A DNA stretch of 24,641 nt, taken from the NCBI GenBank assembly GCA_964524995.1, contig CAZGDV010000039.1, forward strand, positions 1 through 24,641, read 5' to 3'. Source of the stretch: CAZGDV01 sp964524995. Its GTDB lineage: Bacteria > Chloroflexota > Dehalococcoidia > SZUA-161. The notes below the pieces were generated by a model, which saw nothing but the letters and a program-made list of their open reading frames with translations, did not search any database and was not told the DNA's origin. Shown piece by piece: positions 1-7,177 of the stretch. How positions within the stretch are numbered: the stretch's first letter is position 1; every line of letters begins with the position of its first letter. A program made the position numbers and the translations under genes.

Positions 1-189
1 GTTGTAATAAAGATCTTCAGCATCCCTATCGTGGTTAGAGCGATGATGTGGATGACTCAGGTTATGACACGACGGAAGGGGGGACAACCGGAATCCTAGA
101 GCCAAGGTTACCATTCTGGACAGTCAGGGCCAGTCTCCGCAGATCATCGTAACCCCATGTGTCCAGTCATAAAGGTGCACTCCACATCA

Positions 190-558
190 CTACACGCCAT
201 CCTGGATTTCCTCTACGGTGACCTTCACCACATGATTGACTTTCTTGTCGCGGGCTGCGTATTCCTTACTGATCCGATCGAAGAGTTCTCCCGAATCGAC
301 AATCTCGGCCTTACCCCAGATTCGGCATCCCTTCCTGTCTTGAGAGTCCAATACCATGGCACAAACCTGCGGATTCTCTCTTAGATTGGAGACAGTACGT
401 GGTGAATTGATGTCAGCGAAGACCACGTGATCATCGTCGAGCACGCGAAACGACCCTTTGGCTGACACATTCGGTCTCCCATCCCTGCTCGCCGTGGCCA
501 CTATGCCAGGACGAATCTCAGCGATAGTCTCCTTAATCCTCTGTGACAGTTTCCCCAT
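190..558 (-). CDS. Pyridoxamine 5'-phosphate oxidase-fold FMN-binding protein
   Basis: A 122-residue protein with the split-barrel pattern of small PPOX-like flavin proteins. Residues 15-50 read as IRPGIVATASRDGRPNVSAK followed by a strand ending in VVFADI. A SPRTVSNLRENPQVCAMV segment then gives the usual 'T..NL..NP.V' signature, and a strand with GxGKA-like character (IWGKAEIVDSG) follows. Such proteins bind FMN or a related flavin/F420 cofactor in the cytoplasm and reduce or shield small molecules; the substrate cannot be predicted. The ATG at 558 is preceded on the minus strand by GGAGGTG at a good distance, which supports this start. It lies downstream of cobO on the same strand with a gap of about 230 bases. 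The fold assignment is fairly sure; the reaction is unknown. Confidence 0.85.
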   Translation of the reverse strand: MGKLSQRIKETIAEIRPGIVATASRDGRPNVSAKGSFRVLDDDHVVFADINSPRTVSNLRENPQVCAMVLDSQDRKGCRIWGKAEIVDSGELFDRISKEYAARDKKVNHVVKVTVEEIQDGV

Positions 559-789
559 GAGGCACCTCCGACCATTACATTCGGATTTCCCATTTCAACC
601 CGCCGTGAGGCACTATTCATCCCCAAGGCTACGGTGAGCAATGATACACCTACAGCACCAAGTGTGGCAAACCTTCGGCAAGCCGCCTTGGACACCCGAG
701 GCGTCCTGGTAGGCCATAAAGCGATGGCAGGGAGTGGTCTCAAGGTCGAGGTCACAGCAACGATTGGCGTGGAGCGAACCTACGGCTTG

Positions 790-1338
790 CTAGTAGTCGA
801 GGCCTGCACGCGCCTTGATCCCCTTGTGGTAAGGGTGTTTAATGTCGTTCATCTGGGTCACCAGATCAGCAAGCGCCATCAGCCTTTCATCTGCATAGCG
901 ACCGGTGAGAATGAGCTCAACATGCTCCGGCTTCTCCTCGATCAGTTTGACAACATCGTCAACTGACACGAGCCCCCAACCGGAAGCTACATTGACCTCG
1001 TCGAGTACCACCAGGTCGTATTTGCCGCTGAGTACCGCTTCCCTGGCAACCTCAAGCGCTTTGCCAGCCTCTTCTCTGTCTATCTCTTCGATGTTGCTGG
1101 GGTCCACAAAGCTCAGCCTGCCGAAAACAGCCAGAGTAACATTGGGGAAGCCGGAGAGTATCTTTCGTTCGCCGTAGGGGAAGTCGCCTTTCATAAACTG
1201 GACAATGAATACCCGGAAGCCATGGGCCAGGGCGCGTAGTATCACTCCTATTGCCGCCGAAGTCTTACCCTTGCCATCGCCAGTGAAGAGTTCTACGAGA
1301 CCTTTTCTGCCTTCAGGTTCTTGTGGTGCGTCTGTCAT
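790..1338 (-). CDS. cobO: Cob(I)yrinic acid a,c-diamide / cob(I)alamin adenosyltransferase (CobO/BtuR family)
   Basis: A 182-residue protein of normal length for the CobA/CobO/BtuR family. This enzyme transfers the adenosyl group of ATP to the cobalt of reduced corrinoids, giving the coenzyme B12 form in the cytoplasm. The N-terminus holds the diagnostic P-loop GDGKGKTS at residues 20-27. It is followed by RALAHGFRVFIVQFMKG, the Walker-B-like strand YDLVVLDEVN, and the family-typical C-terminal pieces ELILTGRYA and MNDIKHPYHKGIKARAGLDY. The annotated ATG has no clear Shine-Dalgarno sequence, but no better Met lies between it and the P-loop. No other cobalamin biosynthesis gene is in the window, so it probably serves corrinoid salvage or cofactor supply for enzymes encoded elsewhere. 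Confidence 0.94.
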   Translation of the reverse strand: MTDAPQEPEGRKGLVELFTGDGKGKTSAAIGVILRALAHGFRVFIVQFMKGDFPYGERKILSGFPNVTLAVFGRLSFVDPSNIEEIDREEAGKALEVAREAVLSGKYDLVVLDEVNVASGWGLVSVDDVVKLIEEKPEHVELILTGRYADERLMALADLVTQMNDIKHPYHKGIKARAGLDY

Positions 1339-1659
1339 CTACTTGGTTTCGATTCGGTTGGCAATGCCACTCGCACTTTACTTTAGCACATCGAGCCCCA
1401 CATCTGTCAAGGAAACCCGCTCGTTCGCAAAGTACTCATGGATGAGTCTCCAGCACAATTTGGTAATGAACCCTCCAGGTATCCTAGCAACTTCTCTCCA
1501 ATCAGTGTGTCCCAGGTTCGAGTCCCTGACGGCTTACCAGCCAAACTCAATCCAAGGCCAGGACGAAGCTGACAGGGTTGGAAGGGCCTAGAGGTGCCGG
1601 TCGAAGTCCTGTATGTCGAGCAACATCGAGAGACAAATGACTACCCACTCGTGAGCCGA
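1339..1659. other. Intergenic stretch between the acylase and cobO; no gene recognised
   Basis: About 320 bases without a convincing gene. It contains the likely cobO promoter (1380-1410, minus strand). It also holds a short T-arm-like motif near 1511-1539 that ends in CCA but lacks a pairing acceptor strand. The small open frames crossing it have no Shine-Dalgarno sequence and no recognisable protein features. I see no strong hairpin followed by a T-run that would end the acylase transcript. Confidence 0.6.
1380..1410 (-). promoter_or_regulatory. Candidate sigma-70 promoter of cobO
   Basis: Reading the minus strand: a perfect TTGACA (1410 to 1405), a 19-base spacer, then TAAAGT (1385 to 1380) preceded by TGC, an extended -10 arrangement. 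The predicted transcription start is about 35 bases before the cobO ATG at 1338. The spacer is slightly long, which the extended -10 could offset. Confidence 0.4.
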
Positions 1660-4251
1660 TTATGCCGGATTCAGTGTGAGCCGAGATACTGCAGCTTCCT
1701 CGACATCCTGCTGTGCCCACAGCATCGGATGATACTCGATGTCACGCCAGTGCTCGATCATATCGTCATACTGGGCATTGTAGGGATGACCGCTCTGCCC
1801 TGTGGTGTGGACACTCACGCTCCGCGTGAAGTCTGCCAGATCGACAATCATGCGCATCGACGGCAACCCCACCACCTCGAAGTCCTCATCGGAGCCCACG
1901 CCCCACACCGTGTTGTTCAACACGGCTGTGCTCCCGCTGACATCGAACGGGCCTCGATTGACCATCCGCTCGATGAACCATACACCGCTGGCTCCGAGCG
2001 GGTTGCTTACGAAGCTGGCCTTGTGCAGATCACCCCATGCCCACCTGTCTCGGTCATTCCCTAATACATCTACCGTCTTATCATAGGCCTCTCGGAATGA
2101 CTGGAGCAGAATGTCATCGCGCTCTTCTATGACGTCAGGTGTACCGGCCTTGTCCCACCAAGCGTTGGTCGGGTCCTGCAACAGGAGAGCGGTCGCCCTC
2201 ATGTCACTGTCACTGCCTATGGCCTTGTCCTCAACCTCCAAGTCCTCGTGCACAAGCTGCTCGTTGAACAGGTTCTCCATCAGTCGCGCCCAGAACTGGG
2301 CGTATAGAGCAGCCTGTGCACTTTCGGCGTCGAACTGATAGTCCCAGTCGAGAAGCCAATCCCGGGCCTCCGCAAGCTCCCCATCATCGAATTCTACGGC
2401 GGCCAAGTAGGGCATTACCTCCATGGCGCTGATGGATTTGTCATCCCCTTGCATCTGCTGGTAACTCTCGATGGTATGAGGGATGCCGGCCTCGAGCAGC
2501 TCCACGATGCGTTCCGCGCGATAGCCATAGTCATGTTCACGACTGAAGACATAGTTCAGACCCTCTCCCAACTCCTGCGCCAGCAGATCGTAGTACTCCG
2601 GGGGAACAACCACCTGGTTGGCGGTGGCGATGTACCCCCGCTGGGGATTGAGGACACTGGGCAGCAGATCAAATGGTACGTAGCCCTGCCATTCGAACTC
2701 GTCCGTCCAGCCGGGAGCAGGGAGAACACCGGTGTGGTTTCCTGCCCGAATGGGTATGCGTCCGGGCATCTGATAGCCGATATTACCAGACGTGTCGGCG
2801 TAGACGAAATTCTGCGACGGCACTTCCCAGTATTGAAGAGCATCCCGGAATTCATCCCAGTTGGTTGCACTATCGATCCCGAGGACCGCCCGGGTGATCG
2901 TGCTGGGCTCCAGACCCGTCCACTGCAGTGCCAATGGACCGTCTACGTTAAGACCAAGGACATCACTGGTATCTTCGTCCAGCTCATTGTCATTGATGAT
3001 CGGCCCGAATGGCGTTTCCCTGACCTGGATAACGACTTTTTCGTCTCCCCCCGCGAAACGGATAGTCTCCTCCCGCACATTCATGTCGCGCCACTCGCCA
3101 TTCCACTCATACTGGAGCGGGTCCTCCGAATTGACCCGAATGCGGTACAGGTCCGCCACATCCGGGCCGGTATTAGTGACCCCCCAAGCGATGTAGCTGT
3201 TGTGACCTATCACCACCCCCGGTATTGGCGAGAACGTGAACCCCGTCACATCGAACGGCTCCTCTCCGCCGTCGGGGAGGCAATGAAGCCCGATTTCATA
3301 CCAGATGGATGGAAGCTGTATGCCAAGGTGCGGGTCGTTGGCCAGCAGCGGCATGCCGCTTTCCGTCAGGTTGCCGCTCACTACCCAGTTGTTGCTGCCT
3401 ATACCTCTGCCCCGGCCGAACACGAGACTGACGTCAAGCCTGGTATCGCCACCAGCGAGGAGGAGCTCTTCGGGCTCCTCGCCGTTGCCATCAGCCTCGT
3501 TCTCCACTATCGATGGAGCAAGACCCAGGTCGTCCAGTTGGACTATGGTCGGCCTCTCACCGAACGGCCACGACGGGGTCATCCACTGGTCGGCCATTTC
3601 CTTCCCGACGAGCTCGTAGACCGTCGAACGGGTCTCTTCGATATTTCCTCCGGGACTGAGGTCCCATGCTATGACCTTGCCCCATACGAGTGAGTCGGCA
3701 ATCGTCCAGGGCTCGACCTCAATCGACTTACCTGCAAGCCTGAGCACGCCATACTCGAGAGCCAGGTCGCACGCGCTTCGGCTGTGGATATAAGCATTGA
3801 CGCCGTCAGCAAAGGCCTGCAGATGCGCCTTACTCTCGCTGTCAAGGAGGTCTACCTCCTGCTCGGCCACCCTCCGCCAACCCATAGTCCGGATGAGTAT
3901 GTCAACCTCAAGGATGTCGTCATCCCTCCCCGTTATCTCCCCGATCCGGCCGCTGCCGACATGTCGCCAAAGCTCCATCTGCCACCAGCGGTCCTGGGCC
4001 TGGGTATATCCCTGAGCGAAGAACAGATCATGCATGTTCCGAGCGTAGATGTGTGGTACGCCCCACTCATCCCGCAGGACCTCGACTGTATCAAGAAGTC
4101 CCTCTACCACAATCTCCCCATCATGTTTCGGGAGGGGACCCCGTGTGAGATCCCAATACAGGACACCACCGGCAATCAGGACGGCCACCACAATCACACC
4201 GATGCCAATCAGGACAATCCTAACAGCCTTGCTCTTGAACATTCGCGCCAT
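1660..4251 (-). CDS. Penicillin amidase/acylase family N-terminal-nucleophile hydrolase
   Basis: An 863-residue precursor typical of the penicillin acylase family (penicillin G acylase, cephalosporin acylase, acyl-homoserine-lactone and polyamine acylases), which hydrolyse amide bonds. An N-terminal hydrophobic stretch (residues 11-32) should export or anchor it outside the cytoplasmic membrane. The alpha-chain region shows VEVLRDEWGVPHIYA and the conserved FAQGYTQAQDRWWQMELWRHVGSGR. Autocleavage should occur at Gly285-Ser286 in GIGSNNWVVSG, making Ser286 the N-terminal nucleophile of the beta chain. The following NDPHL and FTFSPIPGVVIGHNSYIAWGVTN are also family-typical. The ATG at 4251 has an upstream GAGAGGG and a near-consensus promoter. 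Its true substrate (beta-lactam, acylated amino acid, AHL) cannot be inferred, as no neighbour clearly belongs to the same pathway. Confidence 0.93.
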   Translation of the reverse strand: MARMFKSKAVRIVLIGIGVIVVAVLIAGGVLYWDLTRGPLPKHDGEIVVEGLLDTVEVLRDEWGVPHIYARNMHDLFFAQGYTQAQDRWWQMELWRHVGSGRIGEITGRDDDILEVDILIRTMGWRRVAEQEVDLLDSESKAHLQAFADGVNAYIHSRSACDLALEYGVLRLAGKSIEVEPWTIADSLVWGKVIAWDLSPGGNIEETRSTVYELVGKEMADQWMTPSWPFGERPTIVQLDDLGLAPSIVENEADGNGEEPEELLLAGGDTRLDVSLVFGRGRGIGSNNWVVSGNLTESGMPLLANDPHLGIQLPSIWYEIGLHCLPDGGEEPFDVTGFTFSPIPGVVIGHNSYIAWGVTNTGPDVADLYRIRVNSEDPLQYEWNGEWRDMNVREETIRFAGGDEKVVIQVRETPFGPIINDNELDEDTSDVLGLNVDGPLALQWTGLEPSTITRAVLGIDSATNWDEFRDALQYWEVPSQNFVYADTSGNIGYQMPGRIPIRAGNHTGVLPAPGWTDEFEWQGYVPFDLLPSVLNPQRGYIATANQVVVPPEYYDLLAQELGEGLNYVFSREHDYGYRAERIVELLEAGIPHTIESYQQMQGDDKSISAMEVMPYLAAVEFDDGELAEARDWLLDWDYQFDAESAQAALYAQFWARLMENLFNEQLVHEDLEVEDKAIGSDSDMRATALLLQDPTNAWWDKAGTPDVIEERDDILLQSFREAYDKTVDVLGNDRDRWAWGDLHKASFVSNPLGASGVWFIERMVNRGPFDVSGSTAVLNNTVWGVGSDEDFEVVGLPSMRMIVDLADFTRSVSVHTTGQSGHPYNAQYDDMIEHWRDIEYHPMLWAQQDVEEAAVSRLTLNPA

Positions 4252-4287
4252 AGCGTTCCCTCTCGACGCAGGTTGCCTTGTGGGGAA

Positions 4288-4316
4288 ATCCTAGACACTA
4301 GCGCAGCTGTTGTCAA
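4288..4316 (-). promoter_or_regulatory. Sigma-70-like promoter of the acylase gene
   Basis: On the minus strand a perfect TTGACA (4316 to 4311) is followed by exactly 17 bases and TAGGAT (4293 to 4288). The predicted start lies about 30 bases before the ATG at 4251. It is back to back with the plus-strand promoter at 4402-4430 in the same 205-base gap. Confidence 0.6.
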
Positions 4317-4401
4317 TTGCCTGTCGCGGGGGCACCCGACTGCCCATTAGGCAAGGCGCAGCTGTGTACCCAATCTATAGAATGGCCCCAGCCTCCTGTG
4401 T

Positions 4402-4430
4402 TTGAAATACCGCTCAATGCAGTGTATGAT
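4402..4430 (+). promoter_or_regulatory. Near-consensus sigma-70 promoter of the Cys-rich protein gene
   Basis: TTGAAA (4402-4407), a 17-base spacer and TATGAT (4425-4430): five of six matches in each box with ideal spacing. An AGGAGG at 4445-4450, six bases before the ATG at 4457, completes a strong expression signal with a very short leader. Confidence 0.7.
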
Positions 4431-4456
4431 ATGCCAACCTTGTCAGGAGGTTTGCG

Positions 4457-4963
4457 ATGACCCTGCAGATACCCGAAGACATGAAGGCAGTGATGTACCA
4501 GACTTGGCTTCCCGAGCTAATGCGGACATTGCTGGAGGAGATCAAGCAGCTTCCCAAGGAACACAGGGAAGCCTTGCTGACCAAGATGTGCACAACCTGC
4601 GAGGAGATGGCCATGGCGGGCGCCGTGGGCATCCAACCGGGTATGAGTTGGGACGACTACGTCAAGTACGTGCGGGAAGCACCACCGCCGATAGGACCTT
4701 GGAGAATAGAGCATGATGGCAACACGTACGACTTGATCTACGATGCCACCATGGGGCCCGACGGCAAGCCCATGTGCCATTGCCCTCTCGTCCAGCTCGG
4801 AATGTTGAACGAGCACATACCCTTCTGCTGTGACAGCGGGGCGCGCCTCTCGGGGAAGATGATAGCGGCAGCCACGAAGAAGCAGGTTGAGAGCGCGCAA
4901 GTGGTAGACTCGCCGTTGAGGACCGGTGCCCCGGTCTGCCACTACAGGGTGCGAGTGAAGTAG
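4457..4963 (+). CDS. Cys-rich cytoplasmic protein of unknown function
   Basis: A 168-residue protein with no signal peptide or membrane segment. An amphipathic N-terminal helix region (LPELMRTLLEEIKQLPKEHREALLTKM) leads to CTTC (about residues 45-48). A paired-cysteine region MCHCPLVQLG (around 110) follows, then FCCDSGARLSGKMI, and a C-terminal strand ending APVCHYRVRVK. The spacing of C-x-C-P-L, C-C-x-S-G and the final C-H-Y resembles uncharacterised Cys-rich families of anaerobes, sometimes compared with L-2-amino-thiazoline-4-carboxylate hydrolase or V4R-type small-molecule domains; I cannot fix the family. At least seven cysteines suggest binding of Fe-S, zinc or a corrinoid-like ligand, which is inference. 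The strong promoter and ideal Shine-Dalgarno sequence imply high expression. It is transcribed alone, divergent from the acylase and convergent with the MarR gene. Confidence 0.75.
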   Translation: MTLQIPEDMKAVMYQTWLPELMRTLLEEIKQLPKEHREALLTKMCTTCEEMAMAGAVGIQPGMSWDDYVKYVREAPPPIGPWRIEHDGNTYDLIYDATMGPDGKPMCHCPLVQLGMLNEHIPFCCDSGARLSGKMIAAATKKQVESAQVVDSPLRTGAPVCHYRVRVK

Positions 4964-4976
4964 GTCGGAGCGCGGT

Positions 4977-5009
4977 GCCAGCTACGATGGCGCATTGCAG
5001 CCATTTGGC
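4977..5009. terminator. Possible hairpin between convergent genes
   Basis: Nested inverted repeats: inner ATGGC (4987-4991) with GCCAT (5000-5004), outer GCCA (4977-4980) with TGGC (5006-5009). It sits where the Cys-rich gene and the MarR gene converge and touches the MarR stop codon. The stem is short and has no proper T-run, so this is a weak call. Confidence 0.3.
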
Positions 5010-5533
5010 TACTCGCCCTTCTGCGAGCGCTTGTCGGGCATCGTCACCGCTCCGGGGTTCCCCGGTGACTCCTTCAGCTTCATGTGAAGCATGTCGAGTG
5101 ATTTCAACTGCAGGGGCCTCAGCAACTCCCCGAACTGCTCGAGCTGTTCGTCAGTCATCACCGACATGGTCTCAGCGATTACATCCTTCAGTATCTCAAC
5201 GGCGGGGCCACATGCGTCCTCGCCTTTCTTGGTTAACTTGACTTCGGTGTAGGGATGACCGGGTCTCTTCGGTATTCGCTCGACAAGGCCCTCTTTCTCC
5301 ATCCGATTGAGGAGTGCGGCGACCGTGTGGGGCGCTCTGAACACGAGCCGGGCTATCTCAGCCGGGTGAAGAGGCCCTGGGAAGTCGCGACAGGCCCACA
5401 GCACGGCGATGCTCTCGGGAGTCGCGCCTATCTCACCCAGCCTCGCCTCCACAACCCGGTTGATGGCGATCCATGTGTGGCGAAGTTGTGCGTATGCCGT
5501 AAGGGATGCGCCAGCGAATCTGTAATCGTACAT
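5009..5533 (-). CDS. MarR-family transcriptional regulator
   Basis: A 174-residue winged-helix regulator when started at the ATG at 5533 (MYDYRFAGASL). The core reads TPESIAVLWACRDFPGPLHPAEIARLVFRAPHTVAALLNRMEKEGLVERIPKRPGHPYTEVKLTKKGEDA. This is the MarR helix-turn-helix followed by the beta-wing, flanked by helical dimerisation segments. The open frame extends upstream to 5641. I prefer 5533 because a perfect extended -10 element on the minus strand (5591-5583) would put the transcript start near 5576, inside the longer frame; the Shine-Dalgarno sequence is weak in either case. MarR proteins usually repress themselves and a divergent neighbour until a small aromatic or lipophilic ligand binds. 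Here the divergent neighbour is the sulfotransferase, which makes that block the likely target (inference). Confidence 0.88.
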   Translation of the reverse strand: MYDYRFAGASLTAYAQLRHTWIAINRVVEARLGEIGATPESIAVLWACRDFPGPLHPAEIARLVFRAPHTVAALLNRMEKEGLVERIPKRPGHPYTEVKLTKKGEDACGPAVEILKDVIAETMSVMTDEQLEQFGELLRPLQLKSLDMLHMKLKESPGNPGAVTMPDKRSQKGE

Positions 5534-5582
5534 AGCAAAGGCCGCGTGCCGACCCGTCAGGTATCTGACCCAGCCGTTCAGG

Positions 5583-5591
5583 ATTATATCA
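5583..5591 (-). promoter_or_regulatory. Extended -10 promoter element for the MarR gene
   Basis: The minus strand reads TGATATAAT (5591 to 5583), a perfect extended -10. No good -35 lies 17 bases upstream, as is common for extended -10 promoters. It supports translation from the ATG at 5533. Confidence 0.45.
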
Positions 5592-5670
5592 CAGAGACGC
5601 GGCTTCGCCGAAATGTGCGTTCCGCGGTCAATGGCCCCCACCCGGACGGTGTACGAATCATTGACAGCGA

Positions 5671-5679
5671 TGTTATAAT
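5671..5679 (+). promoter_or_regulatory. Extended -10 promoter element for the sulfotransferase gene
   Basis: TGTTATAAT is a perfect extended -10 hexamer with its TGn. The -35 region is not recognisable. The predicted start is near 5686, giving a leader of about 120 bases before the ATG at 5809. The start falls inside the TCGATA repeat element, so a bound repressor there would block transcription. Confidence 0.45.
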
Positions 5680-5681
5680 AA

Positions 5682-5703
5682 TCGATACATAGTCGATATC
5701 GAC
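5682..5703. promoter_or_regulatory. Candidate operator: TCGATA direct repeat plus TCGATATCGA palindrome
   Basis: TCGATA occurs at 5682-5687 and again at 5693-5698, 11 bases apart (one helical turn). The second copy is part of a perfect ten-base palindrome at 5693-5702. The element lies between the divergent MarR and sulfotransferase genes and directly over the predicted plus-strand transcription start. That is the expected position for the site of the adjacent MarR protein; the assignment is inference. Confidence 0.4.
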
Positions 5704-5726
5704 GGTCTTACTTGTGCACTATGCCC

Positions 5727-5762
5727 CACCGCTTTGGGAGCACCCTGCCCGGCAAAGCGGTG
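5727..5762 (+). other. Stem-loop in the sulfotransferase 5' leader
   Basis: CACCGCTTTG (5727-5736) is perfectly complementary to CAAAGCGGTG (5753-5762), giving a 10-base-pair stem with a 16-base loop. It lies between the predicted transcription start and the ribosome-binding site (GGAGG at 5794-5798). A GCGGTGCCGC segment just downstream could compete for pairing with the loop. There is no T-run, so it is not a standard terminator; it could stabilise or regulate the leader. Confidence 0.45.
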
Positions 5763-5808
5763 CAGCCCTGCCGGCGGTGCCGCAAGGAACGATGGAGGAA
5801 CGAGAACA

Positions 5809-6987
5809 ATGAGCGAAGCGAAGCGCGCCAGACTGTTCGAGCACCCGCTTGTCTACGGCTCTTTCAGAAGCTGGATGAGGCTGCTGTGGGACAACAAGGA
5901 CATAGACGCGAAATACCTGCCACGCGCAGCGGTAGTGACGCTGTCGACCCTGTTCACGAGCCCCCTGCGTCTGTATGAGTCGGTCCGGTACCGCGGGATC
6001 GTGAAGAGCACGCAGGTGCACCCGTCACCGATCTTCATCATAGGTCACTGGCGCACCGGCACAACTCATCTTCACAACCTGCTGTGCCAAGACGAGAGCA
6101 ATGGGTACGTTTCCACGTTCCAGGCATTCGCGCCAGGACTCTCCCTGACCGGAGACAGGACGATTAAGCGACCATTCAACAAGATAGCCCAGAGGATGCA
6201 CCCGACGAGGGAGATCGATAACATACCCCTTTCCCTGGACAGCCCGGAGGAAGAGGACCTAGCCGTCGCCTGCATGTCGCCGTACTCATACCTGCATATG
6301 TACACGTTCCCGCGACGCGCCCGCCACTACTTCGAGGGATACATAACCAACTTCGACGATCTGCCCGATTCGGTCCTGGCCAAGTGGAAGAACATATATC
6401 TTCTCACGCTCCGCAAGGCTACTCTGGCTGCCGAGGGACGGCGTCTCGTAATCAAGAACTGCGCCGACAGCGCACGACTCACGACACTACTCAAGATATT
6501 CCCCGACGCCAAGTTCGTTCACATCTACCGCAACCCCTACGATGTCTTCCGCTCAACCCGGCATCTGTACTGGACAGTGTTGCAGCGATCACAGCTCCAG
6601 GAGATCAGTCGGGATGAACTCGAAGCGTTGGCTCTGGAATTCTATACACAGTTGATGCAAAGGCTGCTGCAGGACAAGGCCCTCATTCCGGAGGGCAACC
6701 TGGTCGAGGTAAGATTCGAAGACCTGGAGAAGCAGCCAATGGCAGAGCTGCGCAGGGTATACGAGACGCTCAGCCTGCCCGGATTCCCAGAGGCGGAACC
6801 GCGCTTCCAGCGCTACCTGGATTCCATCGCTGGATACAAGAAGCTCAACTACGCTCCCGACGACAGCCTCGTGGACAAAGTCAACGAGCATTGGGGCTTC
6901 GTGTTCGACCAGCTGGGCTACGAGCGTCTCGAACCGGCGGGCTCCCGCCGGACGGATTCGGGCCAAGTCGAGGGGGCAACGGCATGA
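5809..6987 (+). CDS. PAPS-dependent sulfotransferase family protein
   Basis: A 392-residue protein when started at the ATG at 5809, which has GGAGG at 5794-5798. An upstream in-frame start at 5734 would add 25 residues but falls in the structured leader. The 5'-phosphosulfate-binding loop is clear: PIFIIGHWRTGTTHLHNLL, core at residues 79-88. The 3'-phosphate-binding element is FVHIYRNPYDVFRST at 236-250, with its conserved Arg and Ser. Family members transfer the sulfuryl group of PAPS to a hydroxyl or amine of a small molecule, lipid or glycan and release PAP. There is no signal peptide, so it should act in the cytoplasm. cysC and sat lie downstream on the same strand, so the donor is probably made locally. 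The acceptor is unknown. Confidence 0.92.
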   Translation: MSEAKRARLFEHPLVYGSFRSWMRLLWDNKDIDAKYLPRAAVVTLSTLFTSPLRLYESVRYRGIVKSTQVHPSPIFIIGHWRTGTTHLHNLLCQDESNGYVSTFQAFAPGLSLTGDRTIKRPFNKIAQRMHPTREIDNIPLSLDSPEEEDLAVACMSPYSYLHMYTFPRRARHYFEGYITNFDDLPDSVLAKWKNIYLLTLRKATLAAEGRRLVIKNCADSARLTTLLKIFPDAKFVHIYRNPYDVFRSTRHLYWTVLQRSQLQEISRDELEALALEFYTQLMQRLLQDKALIPEGNLVEVRFEDLEKQPMAELRRVYETLSLPGFPEAEPRFQRYLDSIAGYKKLNYAPDDSLVDKVNEHWGFVFDQLGYERLEPAGSRRTDSGQVEGATA

Positions 6988-7136
6988 CCTTCCCCGGGGG
7001 GACTTATCCGCCGACATGGCTCGGGCTCCGCGATCCCCAGGTGTTGGTGAGGCTGAAGACCCTACTCCCTGCTTTCGAGAGTCCCTGACGCTGCAGGCAC
7101 CCTACTCTACACACAAGATACTATCGTGCAGTCTCG

Positions 7137-7145
7137 TGATATGAT
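7137..7145 (+). promoter_or_regulatory. Extended -10 element upstream of the first propeller-like gene
   Basis: TGATATGAT lies about 33 bases before the ATG at 7178, differing from the consensus extended -10 by one base. No -35 is evident. A TCGTG direct repeat (7124-7128 and 7134-7138) overlaps it. It could provide a second start inside the sulfonation block. Confidence 0.35.
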
Positions 7146-7177
7146 AGCGAGTAGAAACCCGAACGGAGGAGATGGGA

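Noticed and set aside
501..966. Small open frames on both strands between the PPOX and cobO genes
   Set aside because: They overlap the well-supported genes or their 5' ends, lack Shine-Dalgarno sequences, and show no domain or hydrophobic pattern.
1511..1539. tRNA-like 3' half (GGTTCGAGTCC followed by ACGGCTTACCA)
   Set aside because: The T-loop and the terminal CCA look right, but two of five T-stem pairs fail. No acceptor strand complementary to ACGGCTT lies about 70 bases upstream, and no anticodon arm can be folded. At most a relic; not annotated.
2449..3693. Long plus-strand open frame opposite the acylase gene
   Set aside because: It is a shadow of the well-supported acylase on the other strand. 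The translation has no recognisable domains and there is no ribosome-binding site.
1660..4963. Acylase and Cys-rich protein as parts of the sulfonation cluster
   Set aside because: They have their own divergent promoters, lie on the far side of the MarR gene, and share no pathway logic with PAPS chemistry.
5661..5679. TTGACA (5661-5666) as the -35 partner of TATAAT (5674-5679)
   Set aside because: The spacer is only seven bases, far too short. With a 17-base spacer the TTGACA faces GATACA, a poor -10. The extended -10 reading is preferred.
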